Source of the DNA: Lachnospira sp. UBA4285
GTDB lineage: Bacteria; Bacillota; Clostridia; Lachnospirales; Lachnospiraceae
DNA length: 61,112 nucleotides
NCBI GenBank assembly: GCA_002394965.1
Contig: DGVL01000088.1
Span: forward strand, 1-61,112
Reading direction: 5' to 3'
The translations under genes were made by a program, and so were the position numbers. The notes beneath the pieces were generated by a model that made no database searches, was not told the DNA's origin, and saw nothing but the letters and a program-made list of their open reading frames with translations. Positions 35,430 through 44,163 of the stretch are shown piece after piece (positions within the stretch are counted from its first letter, which is position 1; each line of letters opens with the position of its first letter).

Positions 35430-36311
35430 ATGTCTGAAAGACAGAAAAGAGAAAACAGGGCGGGATGGCTTTTTATGCTTCCAGCTATGGTCCTATTTAT
35501 TACCTTGGTCATCTTTCCGGTGATTATGTCCCTGTTTCTTTCGTTCACCAAGTGGAACTTTCTTTCAGGTGTATCTGGTATTAAATGGGTTGGGCTGAGC
35601 AATTTTGTAAAGCTTCTTACAAGAGACAGGAAGTTCAGCATTGCATTAGCAAACACATTCATATATGCCGTGACAACAGCACCTGTTTCAATTGTACTCG
35701 CTTTGATCTTTGCGTATATGATCAATGACAAGGTATATCTGAAAAAGTTTAACCGAATGTGCTTTTTTATCCCTTATATCTCGAGTATGGTGGCATTAAG
35801 TGCAGTATTTCGCTTCTTGTTTCGAAGCGATGGACCTATCAATTCAGTGCTGATACATGTTTTTCATGTTTCTGTTGTGCCAGAATGGCTTACCAGTACC
35901 AGTTTGTGTAAAATACCGATCATTTGTGTGATGATCTATGCAGGGATAGGCTATTCATTGATCGTATATATGGCGGCCCTGCAAAATGTACCTGGTGAAT
36001 TATATGATGCAGCGGCAGTTGATGGCGCAGGAAACGTTCGGACATTCTGGAAAATAACTATTCCGCTGGTTTCCCCGACAACGTTTTATTTGAGCATTGT
36101 TCGTCTGATTGCAGCTTTCAAAGTATTTACCGCCATTAATGTTATGGGAATGGCTGATACAGCTCCCAGTATAGTTACACAGATATATACCAATGCATTC
36201 GGAGCGTATGAATTTGGAAACGCCAGTGCAGAAGCCTGGATCCTTGTTTTCATTATCCTTGTTATTACTGGCATTCAGTTCCTGGCTCAGAAAAAATGGG
36301 TAGTGTATTGA
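35430..36311 (+). CDS. Sugar ABC transporter permease, MalF/UgpA type (module III)
   Basis: A 293-residue permease with six predicted transmembrane segments and the EAA-type loop YDAAAVDGAGNVRTFWKIT near residues 191-209. AGGAGG lies upstream of ATG 35430. Like the module II permeases it has no neighbouring ATPase gene. Confidence 0.92.
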   Translation: MSERQKRENRAGWLFMLPAMVLFITLVIFPVIMSLFLSFTKWNFLSGVSGIKWVGLSNFVKLLTRDRKFSIALANTFIYAVTTAPVSIVLALIFAYMINDKVYLKKFNRMCFFIPYISSMVALSAVFRFLFRSDGPINSVLIHVFHVSVVPEWLTSTSLCKIPIICVMIYAGIGYSLIVYMAALQNVPGELYDAAAVDGAGNVRTFWKITIPLVSPTTFYLSIVRLIAAFKVFTAINVMGMADTAPSIVTQIYTNAFGAYEFGNASAEAWILVFIILVITGIQFLAQKKWVVY

Positions 36312-36341
36312 TGAAAAATAAGAATTGAGAGGTCGGGAGCT

Positions 36342-37172
36342 GTGAAAAGAGAAAAGCAAGGAACCAAAGTAATTAACACAATATGGGTTACGGTGTGTGG
36401 CTGCCTGTTCTTGATGCCATTGCTTTGGATGTTGTCTTCATCCGTAAAGTCAGGGCCAGAAGTTTTTGCGGATGATTTTAAATGGATACCGGAAATAATT
36501 CGTTGGGACAATTATATTAAGGTTTGGACGAATGCGAATGCTCCTTTTTGGAGAGCAATGTGTAACTCCCTGTTCGTATCGGTAGTGAGTACGCTGGGGC
36601 AGCTTCTGGTTTCATCGATGGCTGGCTATGCTCTCGCAAAGATTCAGTTCAAGGGAAAACATGCTGTTTTTATTGCAATGATGGCAACGATGATGATCCC
36701 GGGCCAGGCTACAATAATCCCCAAATTTATACTATTTCGTACAATTGGGCTCTATGATACCTTATGGTCACTGATTCTGCCGGGATGGTTCAGTATCACA
36801 TCGATCTTTCTGCTGAGACAATTCTATATGGGTCTTCCAAATGACCTTATGGAATCTGCAAAAGTTGATGGAGCTGATCACTTTTTAATCTGGTACCGGG
36901 TTTTGATGCCGCTGACAAAGCCGGTCATGGTAACAGTCATCGTATTGTCTTTCATCAATTCGTGGAATGAATATCTGCATGCTCTGATTTTTCTTCCATC
37001 AAATCAACTCTACACGGTTTCACTTGCGATTCAATATTGGATGAATATGACTGATGAATATAATCTCATGATGACGGCAGCGGCGAGTGCTGTGATCCCA
37101 GTGATTATCCTGTACCTGTTTACTCAGAAATATTTTATCGCGAGTATTGCAACTACTGGTGTGAAAGGGTGA
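36342..37172 (+). CDS. Sugar ABC transporter permease, MalG/UgpE type (module III)
   Basis: A 276-residue permease with six hydrophobic segments and EAA-type loop ESAKVDGADHFLIWYRVL near residue 170. The start is GTG 36342, preceded by GGTCGGGAG. It completes the channel with the previous gene. Confidence 0.91.
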   Translation: MKREKQGTKVINTIWVTVCGCLFLMPLLWMLSSSVKSGPEVFADDFKWIPEIIRWDNYIKVWTNANAPFWRAMCNSLFVSVVSTLGQLLVSSMAGYALAKIQFKGKHAVFIAMMATMMIPGQATIIPKFILFRTIGLYDTLWSLILPGWFSITSIFLLRQFYMGLPNDLMESAKVDGADHFLIWYRVLMPLTKPVMVTVIVLSFINSWNEYLHALIFLPSNQLYTVSLAIQYWMNMTDEYNLMMTAAASAVIPVIILYLFTQKYFIASIATTGVKG

Positions 37173-37188
37173 AAGAAAAGAAAGAAGA

Positions 37189-37896
37189 ATGAAGGAATTA
37201 CAAGGAAATATTCATTTGATCGCTCATCGCGGGTTTACGCAGAGAGCAGTGATGAATTCAGTTGCTGCATTTGAAGAGGCAGGAAAAAGGCAGTATTGGG
37301 CGATAGAGACAGATGTAAGAAAAACGAAAGATGGTGTGTTGGTCTGTAGCCATGATCCGGTAGTCGATACATTATTTGATGGATCCGGAAAAATTTGCAA
37401 CATGAAGTGGGAAGAACTGCAGAAACTACATTATAAAAATGGTCAGAATGGTAGAATTCCCATGTTCATAGATTATCTGCAGATCTGCCATGATTACGGA
37501 TGCATACCGTTCATTGAAACAAAAACGGATGACATCTCTGATGTTTTGGAGGTATCGAGAAGCATTTTTCCATCTGAAAGAATTATCATATCAAGTATAT
37601 GCTTTGAACATTTGGTGCATGTCAGACAGTTGGATCGAAATGTATTTGTCCATCATATTTTCAGCGATGAAGATAAAATGATAAAATTAGCTCAGATGGG
37701 GAATGCAGGAGTGTCTCTGAATTGTCCGATACCGGATGAAGTATCAAAGGAACAGATTGCGCGGATTCATGCCAAAGGCCTGAAAGTTTGCCTGCGGGCT
37801 GGAGATACATTGAAAGATATCAAAAAAATGACAAGGCTTGGATTGGATTATATTCCAACAAACAAAATCACGCCAGAAGATGTTCGGAGACTGTAA
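37189..37896 (+). CDS. Glycerophosphodiester phosphodiesterase family protein
   Basis: A 235-residue TIM-barrel enzyme of the GDPD family, expected to cleave glycerophosphodiesters to glycerol 3-phosphate and an alcohol. The two-part catalytic signature is visible: IAHRGFTQ near the start, then AIETDVRKTKDGVLVCSHDP with the metal-binding Glu/Asp and catalytic His. It lacks a signal peptide, so it works on an imported diester. It lies 16 bases after the permease, linking module III to phosphodiester substrates (inference). Confidence 0.88.
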   Translation: MKELQGNIHLIAHRGFTQRAVMNSVAAFEEAGKRQYWAIETDVRKTKDGVLVCSHDPVVDTLFDGSGKICNMKWEELQKLHYKNGQNGRIPMFIDYLQICHDYGCIPFIETKTDDISDVLEVSRSIFPSERIIISSICFEHLVHVRQLDRNVFVHHIFSDEDKMIKLAQMGNAGVSLNCPIPDEVSKEQIARIHAKGLKVCLRAGDTLKDIKKMTRLGLDYIPTNKITPEDVRRL

Positions 37897-37918
37897 CTAT
37901 ATTTAAGGAGGCAGATTA

Positions 37919-38581
37919 GTGAAGATCCAGGCAGTATTACTGGATATGGACGGGCTGATGGTAGATACTGAACGGCAATCTGATGAAGGGTGGACTTGGG
38001 CATGCCGTCAGCAGGGAATAGAGATTCCCCCCGGATTACTGGATCGTTTTAAGGGAGCAACAAAGGAAAGCTGCCGGAAAGCGTTTGACAATTATTATCA
38101 AGGCCGTTTTGACTACGAATATACAAGAATGCTGAAAGAGCAGTATATCGCAAGGATTCAGTCGACAGAGGGCGTACCACCTAAGCCAGGCCTATTTGTT
38201 CTTTTAAACGATCTGCGTGAAAAGCATATTCCGGCGGTTGTAGCCACATCTACAGAGCGCAAAACTGCAGAGAAAATCCTGCACAATATCGGAGCGTGGG
38301 ATTATCTTACCGATGTCGCATATGGAGATGAGATCAAGAAAAGCAAGCCGGCGCCGGATATTTTCCTTCTTGCGGCTAAAAAAGCTGGCGCCGCTCCTTC
38401 ATGCTGCATCGTGCTGGAAGACAGCATTAATGGAATTAAATCGGGGGCGGCCGCAGGCTGCGCTGTTATTCATATTCCGGATACTGTACAGATTCCGCCG
38501 GCGATATTGCAGCTGACGAAGGCTGTGGTCCCGACACTTGCTTATGTGCCTGAACTTATTGAAAAATGGAATCAAAGTTGA
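37919..38581 (+). CDS. HAD-superfamily hydrolase, beta-phosphoglucomutase-like
   Basis: A 220-residue HAD phosphatase or phosphomutase. Motif I DMDGLMVDTE has the nucleophilic Asp, VVATSTERKTAEK is motif II (Thr/Ser), Lys lies in KKSKPAPDIF, and EDSINGIKSGAAAGC is motif IV. The start is GTG 37919, seven bases after AAGGAGG. It may dephosphorylate a sugar phosphate released by the pathway. It is the last gene with the AT-rich composition of the block. Confidence 0.88.
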   Translation: MKIQAVLLDMDGLMVDTERQSDEGWTWACRQQGIEIPPGLLDRFKGATKESCRKAFDNYYQGRFDYEYTRMLKEQYIARIQSTEGVPPKPGLFVLLNDLREKHIPAVVATSTERKTAEKILHNIGAWDYLTDVAYGDEIKKSKPAPDIFLLAAKKAGAAPSCCIVLEDSINGIKSGAAAGCAVIHIPDTVQIPPAILQLTKAVVPTLAYVPELIEKWNQS

Positions 38582-38630
38582 ACACAGCGTGAGCTTCATG
38601 AGTTTGATTGTTATTATGAGGAAGAGCAGG

Positions 38631-40481
38631 ATGGCTATACGAGAAAAAGAAGCAGATTATGATATTGTCGTGATCGGCGGCGGACTCTCCGGAGTGTGTG
38701 CTGCTATTGCTGCGGCAAGAGAGGGGAGCAAAGTCGCGCTGGTTCAGAACCGGTCCGTGTTCGGCGGGAATGCAAGCTCGGAGATCCGAATGCATGTGGC
38801 AGGAGCGAACTGCCTGTCTTCCAAGCCGAATCTGCGTGAGACCGGTATCCTGGAAGAGATATTGCTGGAGAACAAGAGACGCAATCCATATGCGGATTTT
38901 CCGACATTTGACATGATCATCTGGGAAAAGGTGTATATGGAGCCCAATATCACGGCTTACCTGAATACCAATATTGAAGATGTCGGCGTGCAGGAGAACC
39001 GGATCACATGCGTGACCGGCCATCAGAACAGCACAGAGACAAAAATCAAACTGAACGGCCGGATATTTATCGACGCGACCGGACACGGGACGGTCGGCGT
39101 GATGGCAGGCGCAGCTCACCGGGAAGGCAGCGAGTCAAAATATGAGTTCCAGGAACCGTCTGCCCCGGAAGAACCGAATCGATACACCATGGGCAATACC
39201 ATTATGTTCCACGCCGTTGACCGCGGGGAGCCGGTTCCGTTTATCAAGCCGGCCTGGGCCAATACCTATACGGAAGAGGACCTCAAGTTCCGCCCGCATG
39301 TCGATCAGGTTTCGGTTGACGATGAGGACGGTATCCACAATGATGTGGAGAATGCCCCGAAGGGCAAGCTGCCGGAGTTCTCCAACATGGATGTCGGATA
39401 CTGGTGGTGTGAGCTAGGAGGAGATTATGACGACATAATCGGCCAGGGGGAAGAACTGCGGGATGATCTCCTGAAGTGCATCTACGGCGTCTGGGATCAC
39501 ATGAAAAATGGCGGCGATCACGGAGTTGAAAACTACGATCTCGACTGGGTTGGCATGGTCCCCGGCTACAGAGAGAGCAGAAGGCTGGAAGGGGATTATA
39601 TCCTCAATGAGAATGACATCCGCAGCAACCGGATCTTTCCGGATGCGGTTGCCTACGGCGGCTGGCCGATGGATGTCCATATTGCCGGAGGGATGCATGA
39701 CCTCAGCCATTTCCCTTCGAAGGTCTATAATTTTGACGGCTGCTATTCAATCCCGTACAGATGCTACTACAGCCGGAATCTTGTGAATCTGATGATGGCC
39801 GGAAGAGATATCAGCACGTCAAAGATGGCTTTTGGCTCGATCAGGGTTATGGGCACGTGTTCTGTCGGAGGGCAGGCAGTCGGAACTGCGGCGGCTCTCG
39901 CTGTGAAGTACCAGGAGACGCCCAGGCAGATCGGGAAAAATCACATCCGGGAGCTTCAGCAGGAACTTTTGAAGAATGACTGCTATATTCCGGGCTTTGA
40001 GAATACCGATGAGAATGATCTCGCCCGGACAGCCGTGTGGTCTGCTGCTTCCGAGACAAGTGGCTGCCCGGCGCAAAGCGTCGCTTCCGGCCCGGCACGC
40101 CCGGTCGGTGAGAGCAAAAACTACTGGGAATCTTCGGATCTCTCGAGGGCAGAGCTGACAGGGAAACTGAAGAGCCCGGCACGGATCCGGGAGGTGCGTC
40201 TCACCTTCGACACAGATCTGAGCCACGAAATCCAGCCGTCCATGCTTCGGAATATAATGAGCCGCGAAGTGAAGGGGATGCCGCATGAGCTGGTGAAAGA
40301 TTACGACATCAGACTGATGCGCGGCGGAGAAGTGATGTATGAGAGAAAGATACGCGGCAACTATCAGAGACTGAATGTCATCCGGACAGGCGAAGTCCCC
40401 TGCGACAGTATTGAAATCAAGATTCATGACACGTGGGGGAATCCGACAGCAAGGATTCAGGAAGTGAGATTATACGATTAA
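38631..40481 (+). CDS. FAD-dependent oxidoreductase with C-terminal beta-rich domain
   Basis: A 616-residue paralogue of the 27570 and 32066 proteins, closer in composition to the GC-rich 27570 gene. Shared features are VVIGGGLSGVCAAIAAAREG, SVFGGNASSEIRM, VAYGGWPMDVHIAGG, IPYRCYYSRNLVNLMMAGRD and GQAVGTAAALAV. The C-terminal beta-rich part retains KGMPHELVKDYDIRLMRGG, closely matching VPAELVKDYDVELIHDG in the 27570 protein. ATG 38631 is chosen for its GAGGA eight bases upstream and alignment with the others. A zinc dehydrogenase follows 25 bases later. Confidence 0.87.
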   Translation: MAIREKEADYDIVVIGGGLSGVCAAIAAAREGSKVALVQNRSVFGGNASSEIRMHVAGANCLSSKPNLRETGILEEILLENKRRNPYADFPTFDMIIWEKVYMEPNITAYLNTNIEDVGVQENRITCVTGHQNSTETKIKLNGRIFIDATGHGTVGVMAGAAHREGSESKYEFQEPSAPEEPNRYTMGNTIMFHAVDRGEPVPFIKPAWANTYTEEDLKFRPHVDQVSVDDEDGIHNDVENAPKGKLPEFSNMDVGYWWCELGGDYDDIIGQGEELRDDLLKCIYGVWDHMKNGGDHGVENYDLDWVGMVPGYRESRRLEGDYILNENDIRSNRIFPDAVAYGGWPMDVHIAGGMHDLSHFPSKVYNFDGCYSIPYRCYYSRNLVNLMMAGRDISTSKMAFGSIRVMGTCSVGGQAVGTAAALAVKYQETPRQIGKNHIRELQQELLKNDCYIPGFENTDENDLARTAVWSAASETSGCPAQSVASGPARPVGESKNYWESSDLSRAELTGKLKSPARIREVRLTFDTDLSHEIQPSMLRNIMSREVKGMPHELVKDYDIRLMRGGEVMYERKIRGNYQRLNVIRTGEVPCDSIEIKIHDTWGNPTARIQEVRLYD

Positions 40482-40506
40482 ATAATATTAGAAAGAGGTG
40501 TCGATT

Positions 40507-41562
40507 ATGTCTGCAGAGGAAAGAAAATGGATGCGTCAGGAGCTGATGACGGCGCCGGGTGAGATTACCATTCAGAAGACGGCGATCCCGGAGCTGGGCC
40601 CGGATCAGGTACTTGTGCGGATCAAAAGACTTGGTATCTGCGGGAGTGACATTCATGTCTACCATGGGACGCACCCGTATACAAAATATCCGGTCACGCA
40701 GGGACATGAGGTGTCCGGTCAGATTGTCGCGTGCGGGCAGTATGCGAAAAAATATGCCATCGGTCAGAAAGTCACGATCGAGCCGCAGGTTTTCTGCGGC
40801 CGCTGCTACCCCTGTCTGCACGGGAAGTACAATCTCTGCGAGCACCTGAAGGTCATGGGCTTTCAGACGGTCGGGACGGCGAGTGACTATTTTGCGGTGG
40901 ACGAATCAAAGGTGACGGCGCTCCCGGATGAAATGAGTTATGATGAGGGAGCCATGCTGGAGCCGCTGGCCGTGACGATTCACGCGGCAAAGCGATATCC
41001 TGATATGAAGGGGGCCAATGTGGCGATTCTGGGGTGCGGGCCGATCGGAATCCTGCTCGCCCAGTCTGCCAAAGCTTTCGGGGCCAGAAAAGTTCTGAGC
41101 ACCGATGTGTCGGACTTTCGACTGAAGCTGGCCAGACAGGTTGGCGCAGACGCAGTGGCAAACACAAAGACCGAAGACTTTGGAGAAGTGCTGAATCGTG
41201 AATTCGGTGCCGATAAAGCCGATGTGATCTATGACTGCGCCGGCAATGACACGACCATGAATCTTGCCATACGCAATGCCCGGAAGGGAAGTACCATTAT
41301 TCTGGTTGCGGTTTTCGGGAAGATGGCAAGTGTCGATCTGGCTAAGCTTAATGACTCGGAACTTGATCTGAATACATCGATGATGTATCGCCATGAGGAT
41401 TTCGAGGATGCCATCCGTTTCGTGAAAGAAGGAAAGATTCAATTAAAACCACTGATGAGCCGACACTTTGACATGGAGCATTACCTGGACGCCTACCGGT
41501 ACATTGACAAGAACAGTGAGAAGACGATGAAGGTTCTTATTGATGTCGATCCGGATGCATAA
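40507..41562 (+). CDS. Zinc-dependent medium-chain alcohol/polyol dehydrogenase
   Basis: A 351-residue sorbitol-dehydrogenase-like enzyme. LGICGSDIHVYHG and QGHEVSGQ hold the catalytic zinc ligands, CGRCYPCLHGKYNLC the structural zinc cysteines, and AILGCGPIGILLAQSA the NAD(P)-binding loop. ATG 40507 is preferred over GTG 40498 from spacing to AAGAGG. In operon with the FAD oxidoreductase, it likely reduces or oxidises a keto-sugar intermediate (inference). It is only distantly similar to the 6066 dehydrogenase. Confidence 0.9.
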   Translation: MSAEERKWMRQELMTAPGEITIQKTAIPELGPDQVLVRIKRLGICGSDIHVYHGTHPYTKYPVTQGHEVSGQIVACGQYAKKYAIGQKVTIEPQVFCGRCYPCLHGKYNLCEHLKVMGFQTVGTASDYFAVDESKVTALPDEMSYDEGAMLEPLAVTIHAAKRYPDMKGANVAILGCGPIGILLAQSAKAFGARKVLSTDVSDFRLKLARQVGADAVANTKTEDFGEVLNREFGADKADVIYDCAGNDTTMNLAIRNARKGSTIILVAVFGKMASVDLAKLNDSELDLNTSMMYRHEDFEDAIRFVKEGKIQLKPLMSRHFDMEHYLDAYRYIDKNSEKTMKVLIDVDPDA

Positions 41563-41597
41563 GAATTGTGATCATTAAGTCTATGAATTTGTCGAAA

Positions 41598-41643
41598 AGA
41601 AGCTTCGCGAAGAAGAGTTTTTCTCTTCCATCGCGAAGCTTCT
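41598..41643. terminator. Bidirectional terminator between the dehydrogenase gene and ychF
   Basis: A 13-bp perfect stem (41598-41610 with 41631-41643) encloses a second short pairing AAGAG/CTCTT. The minus strand has TTCTTTTC after the stem, so it is stronger for ychF. Confidence 0.7.
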
Positions 41644-41689
41644 GCTGTCTTCAGACCGGTTCCGGGACTGCTCCTGTCCGGAATCCGGA

Positions 41690-42787
41690 TTATACGTTGA
41701 ACCGGAATACGACGACGTCGCCGTCCTGCATCACATAGTCCTTGCCCTCAAGTCGGATGAGTCCCTTCTCGCGCGCCACAGCGGAAGATCCGCAGTCGAG
41801 CAGATCCTGATAGTTGATGACCTCTGCGCGGATAAAGCCGCGCTCAAAATCCGAGTGAATCTTGCCGGCTGCCTGCGGGGCCTTGGTGCCTTTTTTGATG
41901 GTCCACGCGCGGGTTTCCTTTTCTCCGGCGGTGAGATAGGAGATGAGCCCGAGGATGCGGTAGCTCGCCGCGATCAGCTTGTCAAGGCCCGAAGAGGTCA
42001 CGCCCATCGCGCCCAGATAGTCCTTCTTCTCGGCGTCATCCAGTTCGGAGATCTCTTCCTCCATGCGCGCGCAGATGACGAATACTTCGCAGTCCGCTTC
42101 CTTCGCGTATTCACGCACCTTCTGAACGTAAGGGTTTCCGGCCCCGTCGTCTGCCATGTCGTCCTCGGCCACATTGGCGGCAAGGATCACTGGCTTGGCG
42201 GTGAGAAGGTTATAATCCTTCATCCAGAGTTCCTGTTCGTCGCTCTCGCACGGGAAGTTCTTCGCCAGTTTTCCGTCCTCCAGAAACGCCTTGAGCTTTT
42301 CGATGAAAGCGACTTCCTTCGCAATGTCCTTGTTGTTGAAAGCGGCTTTCTTCTGCTTCGCGAGCCGGCGGTCCAGCACCTCGATGTCGGAGAAGATGAG
42401 CTCCAGATTGATGGTATCGATGTCGCGCAGCGGGTCGATGGATCCGTCGACGTGGATGATATTGGTATCCTCAAAGCAGCGCACCACGTGGACGATGGCG
42501 TCCGTCTCGCGGATATTGGCGAGGAACTGGTTGCCGAGGCCCTCCCCTTTGCTCGCGCCTTTCACAAGTCCGGCAATGTCGACGAATTCGATCACCGCCG
42601 GCGTGATCTTCTTCGAGTTGTACAGTGCTGCCAGCTTGTCAAGCCTCTCGTCCGGAACCGCCACGACGCCGACGTTTGGGTCGATCGTGCAGAACGGATA
42701 GTTCTCCGAGGCCGCTCCCGCCTTCGTCAGAGAATTGAAGAGCGAACTCTTGCCGACATTGGGCAGACCAACGATACCTAATTTCAT
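41690..42787 (-). CDS. ychF: YchF/OLA1-family redox-regulated ATPase
   Basis: A 365-residue conserved P-loop protein. GLPNVGKSSLFNSLTKAG is the G1 loop, DIAGLVKGASKGEG the G3 region, and the TGS-like C-terminal domain ends KGLIRLEGKDYVMQDGDV. The NxxE-type specificity loop explains the family's preference for ATP over GTP. It binds ribosomes and is linked to stress responses in other bacteria. Start ATG 42787 has AAAGGAG upstream. It lies 90 bases after the EIIC-like gene, on the same strand. Confidence 0.95.
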   Translation of the reverse strand: MKLGIVGLPNVGKSSLFNSLTKAGAASENYPFCTIDPNVGVVAVPDERLDKLAALYNSKKITPAVIEFVDIAGLVKGASKGEGLGNQFLANIRETDAIVHVVRCFEDTNIIHVDGSIDPLRDIDTINLELIFSDIEVLDRRLAKQKKAAFNNKDIAKEVAFIEKLKAFLEDGKLAKNFPCESDEQELWMKDYNLLTAKPVILAANVAEDDMADDGAGNPYVQKVREYAKEADCEVFVICARMEEEISELDDAEKKDYLGAMGVTSSGLDKLIAASYRILGLISYLTAGEKETRAWTIKKGTKAPQAAGKIHSDFERGFIRAEVINYQDLLDCGSSAVAREKGLIRLEGKDYVMQDGDVVVFRFNV

Positions 42788-42877
42788 AATCTTTCTATCT
42801 CCTTTTCGCTGCCGCGAATTTGTTACAGTGTATCACAGAATGCGCGCAAGAAAAAGGAGGCAGCTCGGAGACGAACG

Positions 42878-43969
42878 TTACTGAAGTGTCAGATCGCCGT
42901 CCTTTACCCAACCCTTCCTGCGGCAGAAGAGATTGATGAGCGGCGCGAGGATGGCCGGAAGCACGAAACTGATGAGAATCAGACCGGTCACGTCAAAGGC
43001 ACTGATTGCTGCCATCTTTCCGGCGGCGATATCCGAAAGCCAGCCCTGAATAACGCCGATCTGGCCGACCAGACCGCAGGTTCCCATGCCGGAGTCGATA
43101 GCCGGACCGTTCATCTGAAGATGGAACACGCAAGTGGCGATCGGGCCTGTGATGGCGGAAGTGAGAGTCGGAGCGATCCAGATGCGCGGATTTTTCACGA
43201 TGTTGGGCATCTGCAGCATGGAGGTTCCGATGCCCTGTGATACGAGGCCGCCCCAGCGGTTTTCCTTAAACGACATGACGGCGAAGCCGACCATCTGCGC
43301 GCAGCACCCGGCGACAGCCGCGCCGCCCGCCAGACCGGTGAGCCCCAGTGCGGCGCAGATCGCCGCCGAGGAGATCGGCAGTGTCAGCGCGACGCCGACT
43401 GCGACTGACACTAAGATTCCCATGAGCAGCGGCTGCAGCTCTGTCGCCCACATGATGAATGTCCCGACCATCATGGCGAGCTTTCCGAGAGCCGGGGCCA
43501 GGAGCCATGACAGGAACACACCGACGCCGACCGTGACGAGCGGTGTCACGAGGATGTCAACTTTTGTCTCGCCGGAGACCATTTTGCCGACCTCGGATGT
43601 GATAATGGCGACAAAGAGCACAGCCAGCGGGCCGCCGGCGCCTCCTAATGCGTTAGAGGAAAAACCGACGGTGATGAGCGAGAAGAGAACCAGCGGCGGA
43701 CACTGAAGCGCGCGCCCGATGGCGGCAGCCATCGCCGGACCGCTCATGGCCATGGCGAGAGACCCGACCGTGTACTGGGTGCCGGATATCGTCGCGACCG
43801 GCTGCGTCAGGAACGAGATCGAAAAGAGAGCCCCGATCGTGTTGATGATCGTGCCGATGAGCAGAGAACAGAACAGCCCCTGCGCCATGGCTCCCAGTGC
43901 GTCAATGCCGTATCGCTTCAGCGAAATCTCAATGTTTTTTCGCTTACAGAAAGCTTTCCAAGAATCCAT
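42878..43969 (-). CDS. Orphan PTS EIIC-like membrane protein (PTS_EIIC_2 type)
   Basis: A 363-residue integral membrane protein with about nine to ten glycine/alanine-rich hydrophobic segments and the N-terminal pattern KRYGIDALGAMAQGLF seen in the small PTS_EIIC_2 family. No EIIA or EIIB gene is nearby, so it may not be a phosphotransferase channel in the usual sense. The start is placed at ATG 43969 behind AAAGGGA; the open frame continues upstream into its promoter. Confidence 0.75.
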   Translation of the reverse strand: MDSWKAFCKRKNIEISLKRYGIDALGAMAQGLFCSLLIGTIINTIGALFSISFLTQPVATISGTQYTVGSLAMAMSGPAMAAAIGRALQCPPLVLFSLITVGFSSNALGGAGGPLAVLFVAIITSEVGKMVSGETKVDILVTPLVTVGVGVFLSWLLAPALGKLAMMVGTFIMWATELQPLLMGILVSVAVGVALTLPISSAAICAALGLTGLAGGAAVAGCCAQMVGFAVMSFKENRWGGLVSQGIGTSMLQMPNIVKNPRIWIAPTLTSAITGPIATCVFHLQMNGPAIDSGMGTCGLVGQIGVIQGWLSDIAAGKMAAISAFDVTGLILISFVLPAILAPLINLFCRRKGWVKDGDLTLQ

Positions 43970-44041
43970 ATTTTTCCCTTTCCTCATTCTGACAGGCCGC
44001 CGCCCTGTACAGGCTGGCGCCATAACTTCAGCACGCGTTCT

Positions 44042-44071
44042 ATTGTAAATATATGACATTACATGTGTCAA
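44042..44071 (-). promoter_or_regulatory. Predicted promoter of the EIIC-like gene
   Basis: On the minus strand -35 TTGACA (44066-44071), an 18-base spacer and -10 TACAAT (44042-44047), five of six matches. An inverted repeat TGACA-n7-TGTCA (44054-44070) lies within the spacer and could bind a regulator. Confidence 0.6.
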
Positions 44072-44128
44072 GACATAAATAGAGGGATGCGGTAAGGAAC
44101 GAAGAACAGGACGCGGCTGAGAGGAGTA

Positions 44129-44137
44129 TGGTATGAT
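44129..44137 (+). promoter_or_regulatory. Extended -10 promoter candidate for the GT-C-like gene
   Basis: TGG-TATGAT is an extended -10 element without a recognisable -35, 26 bases before ATG 44164. Confidence 0.35.
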
Positions 44138-44163
44138 AGGAGACAATCAGAAAGGAGTTGGTG

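Noticed and set aside
30690..38640. Direct repeats or attachment sites at the ends of the AT-rich block
   Set aside because: I compared the two edges and saw no convincing shared sequence, integrase gene or tRNA end.
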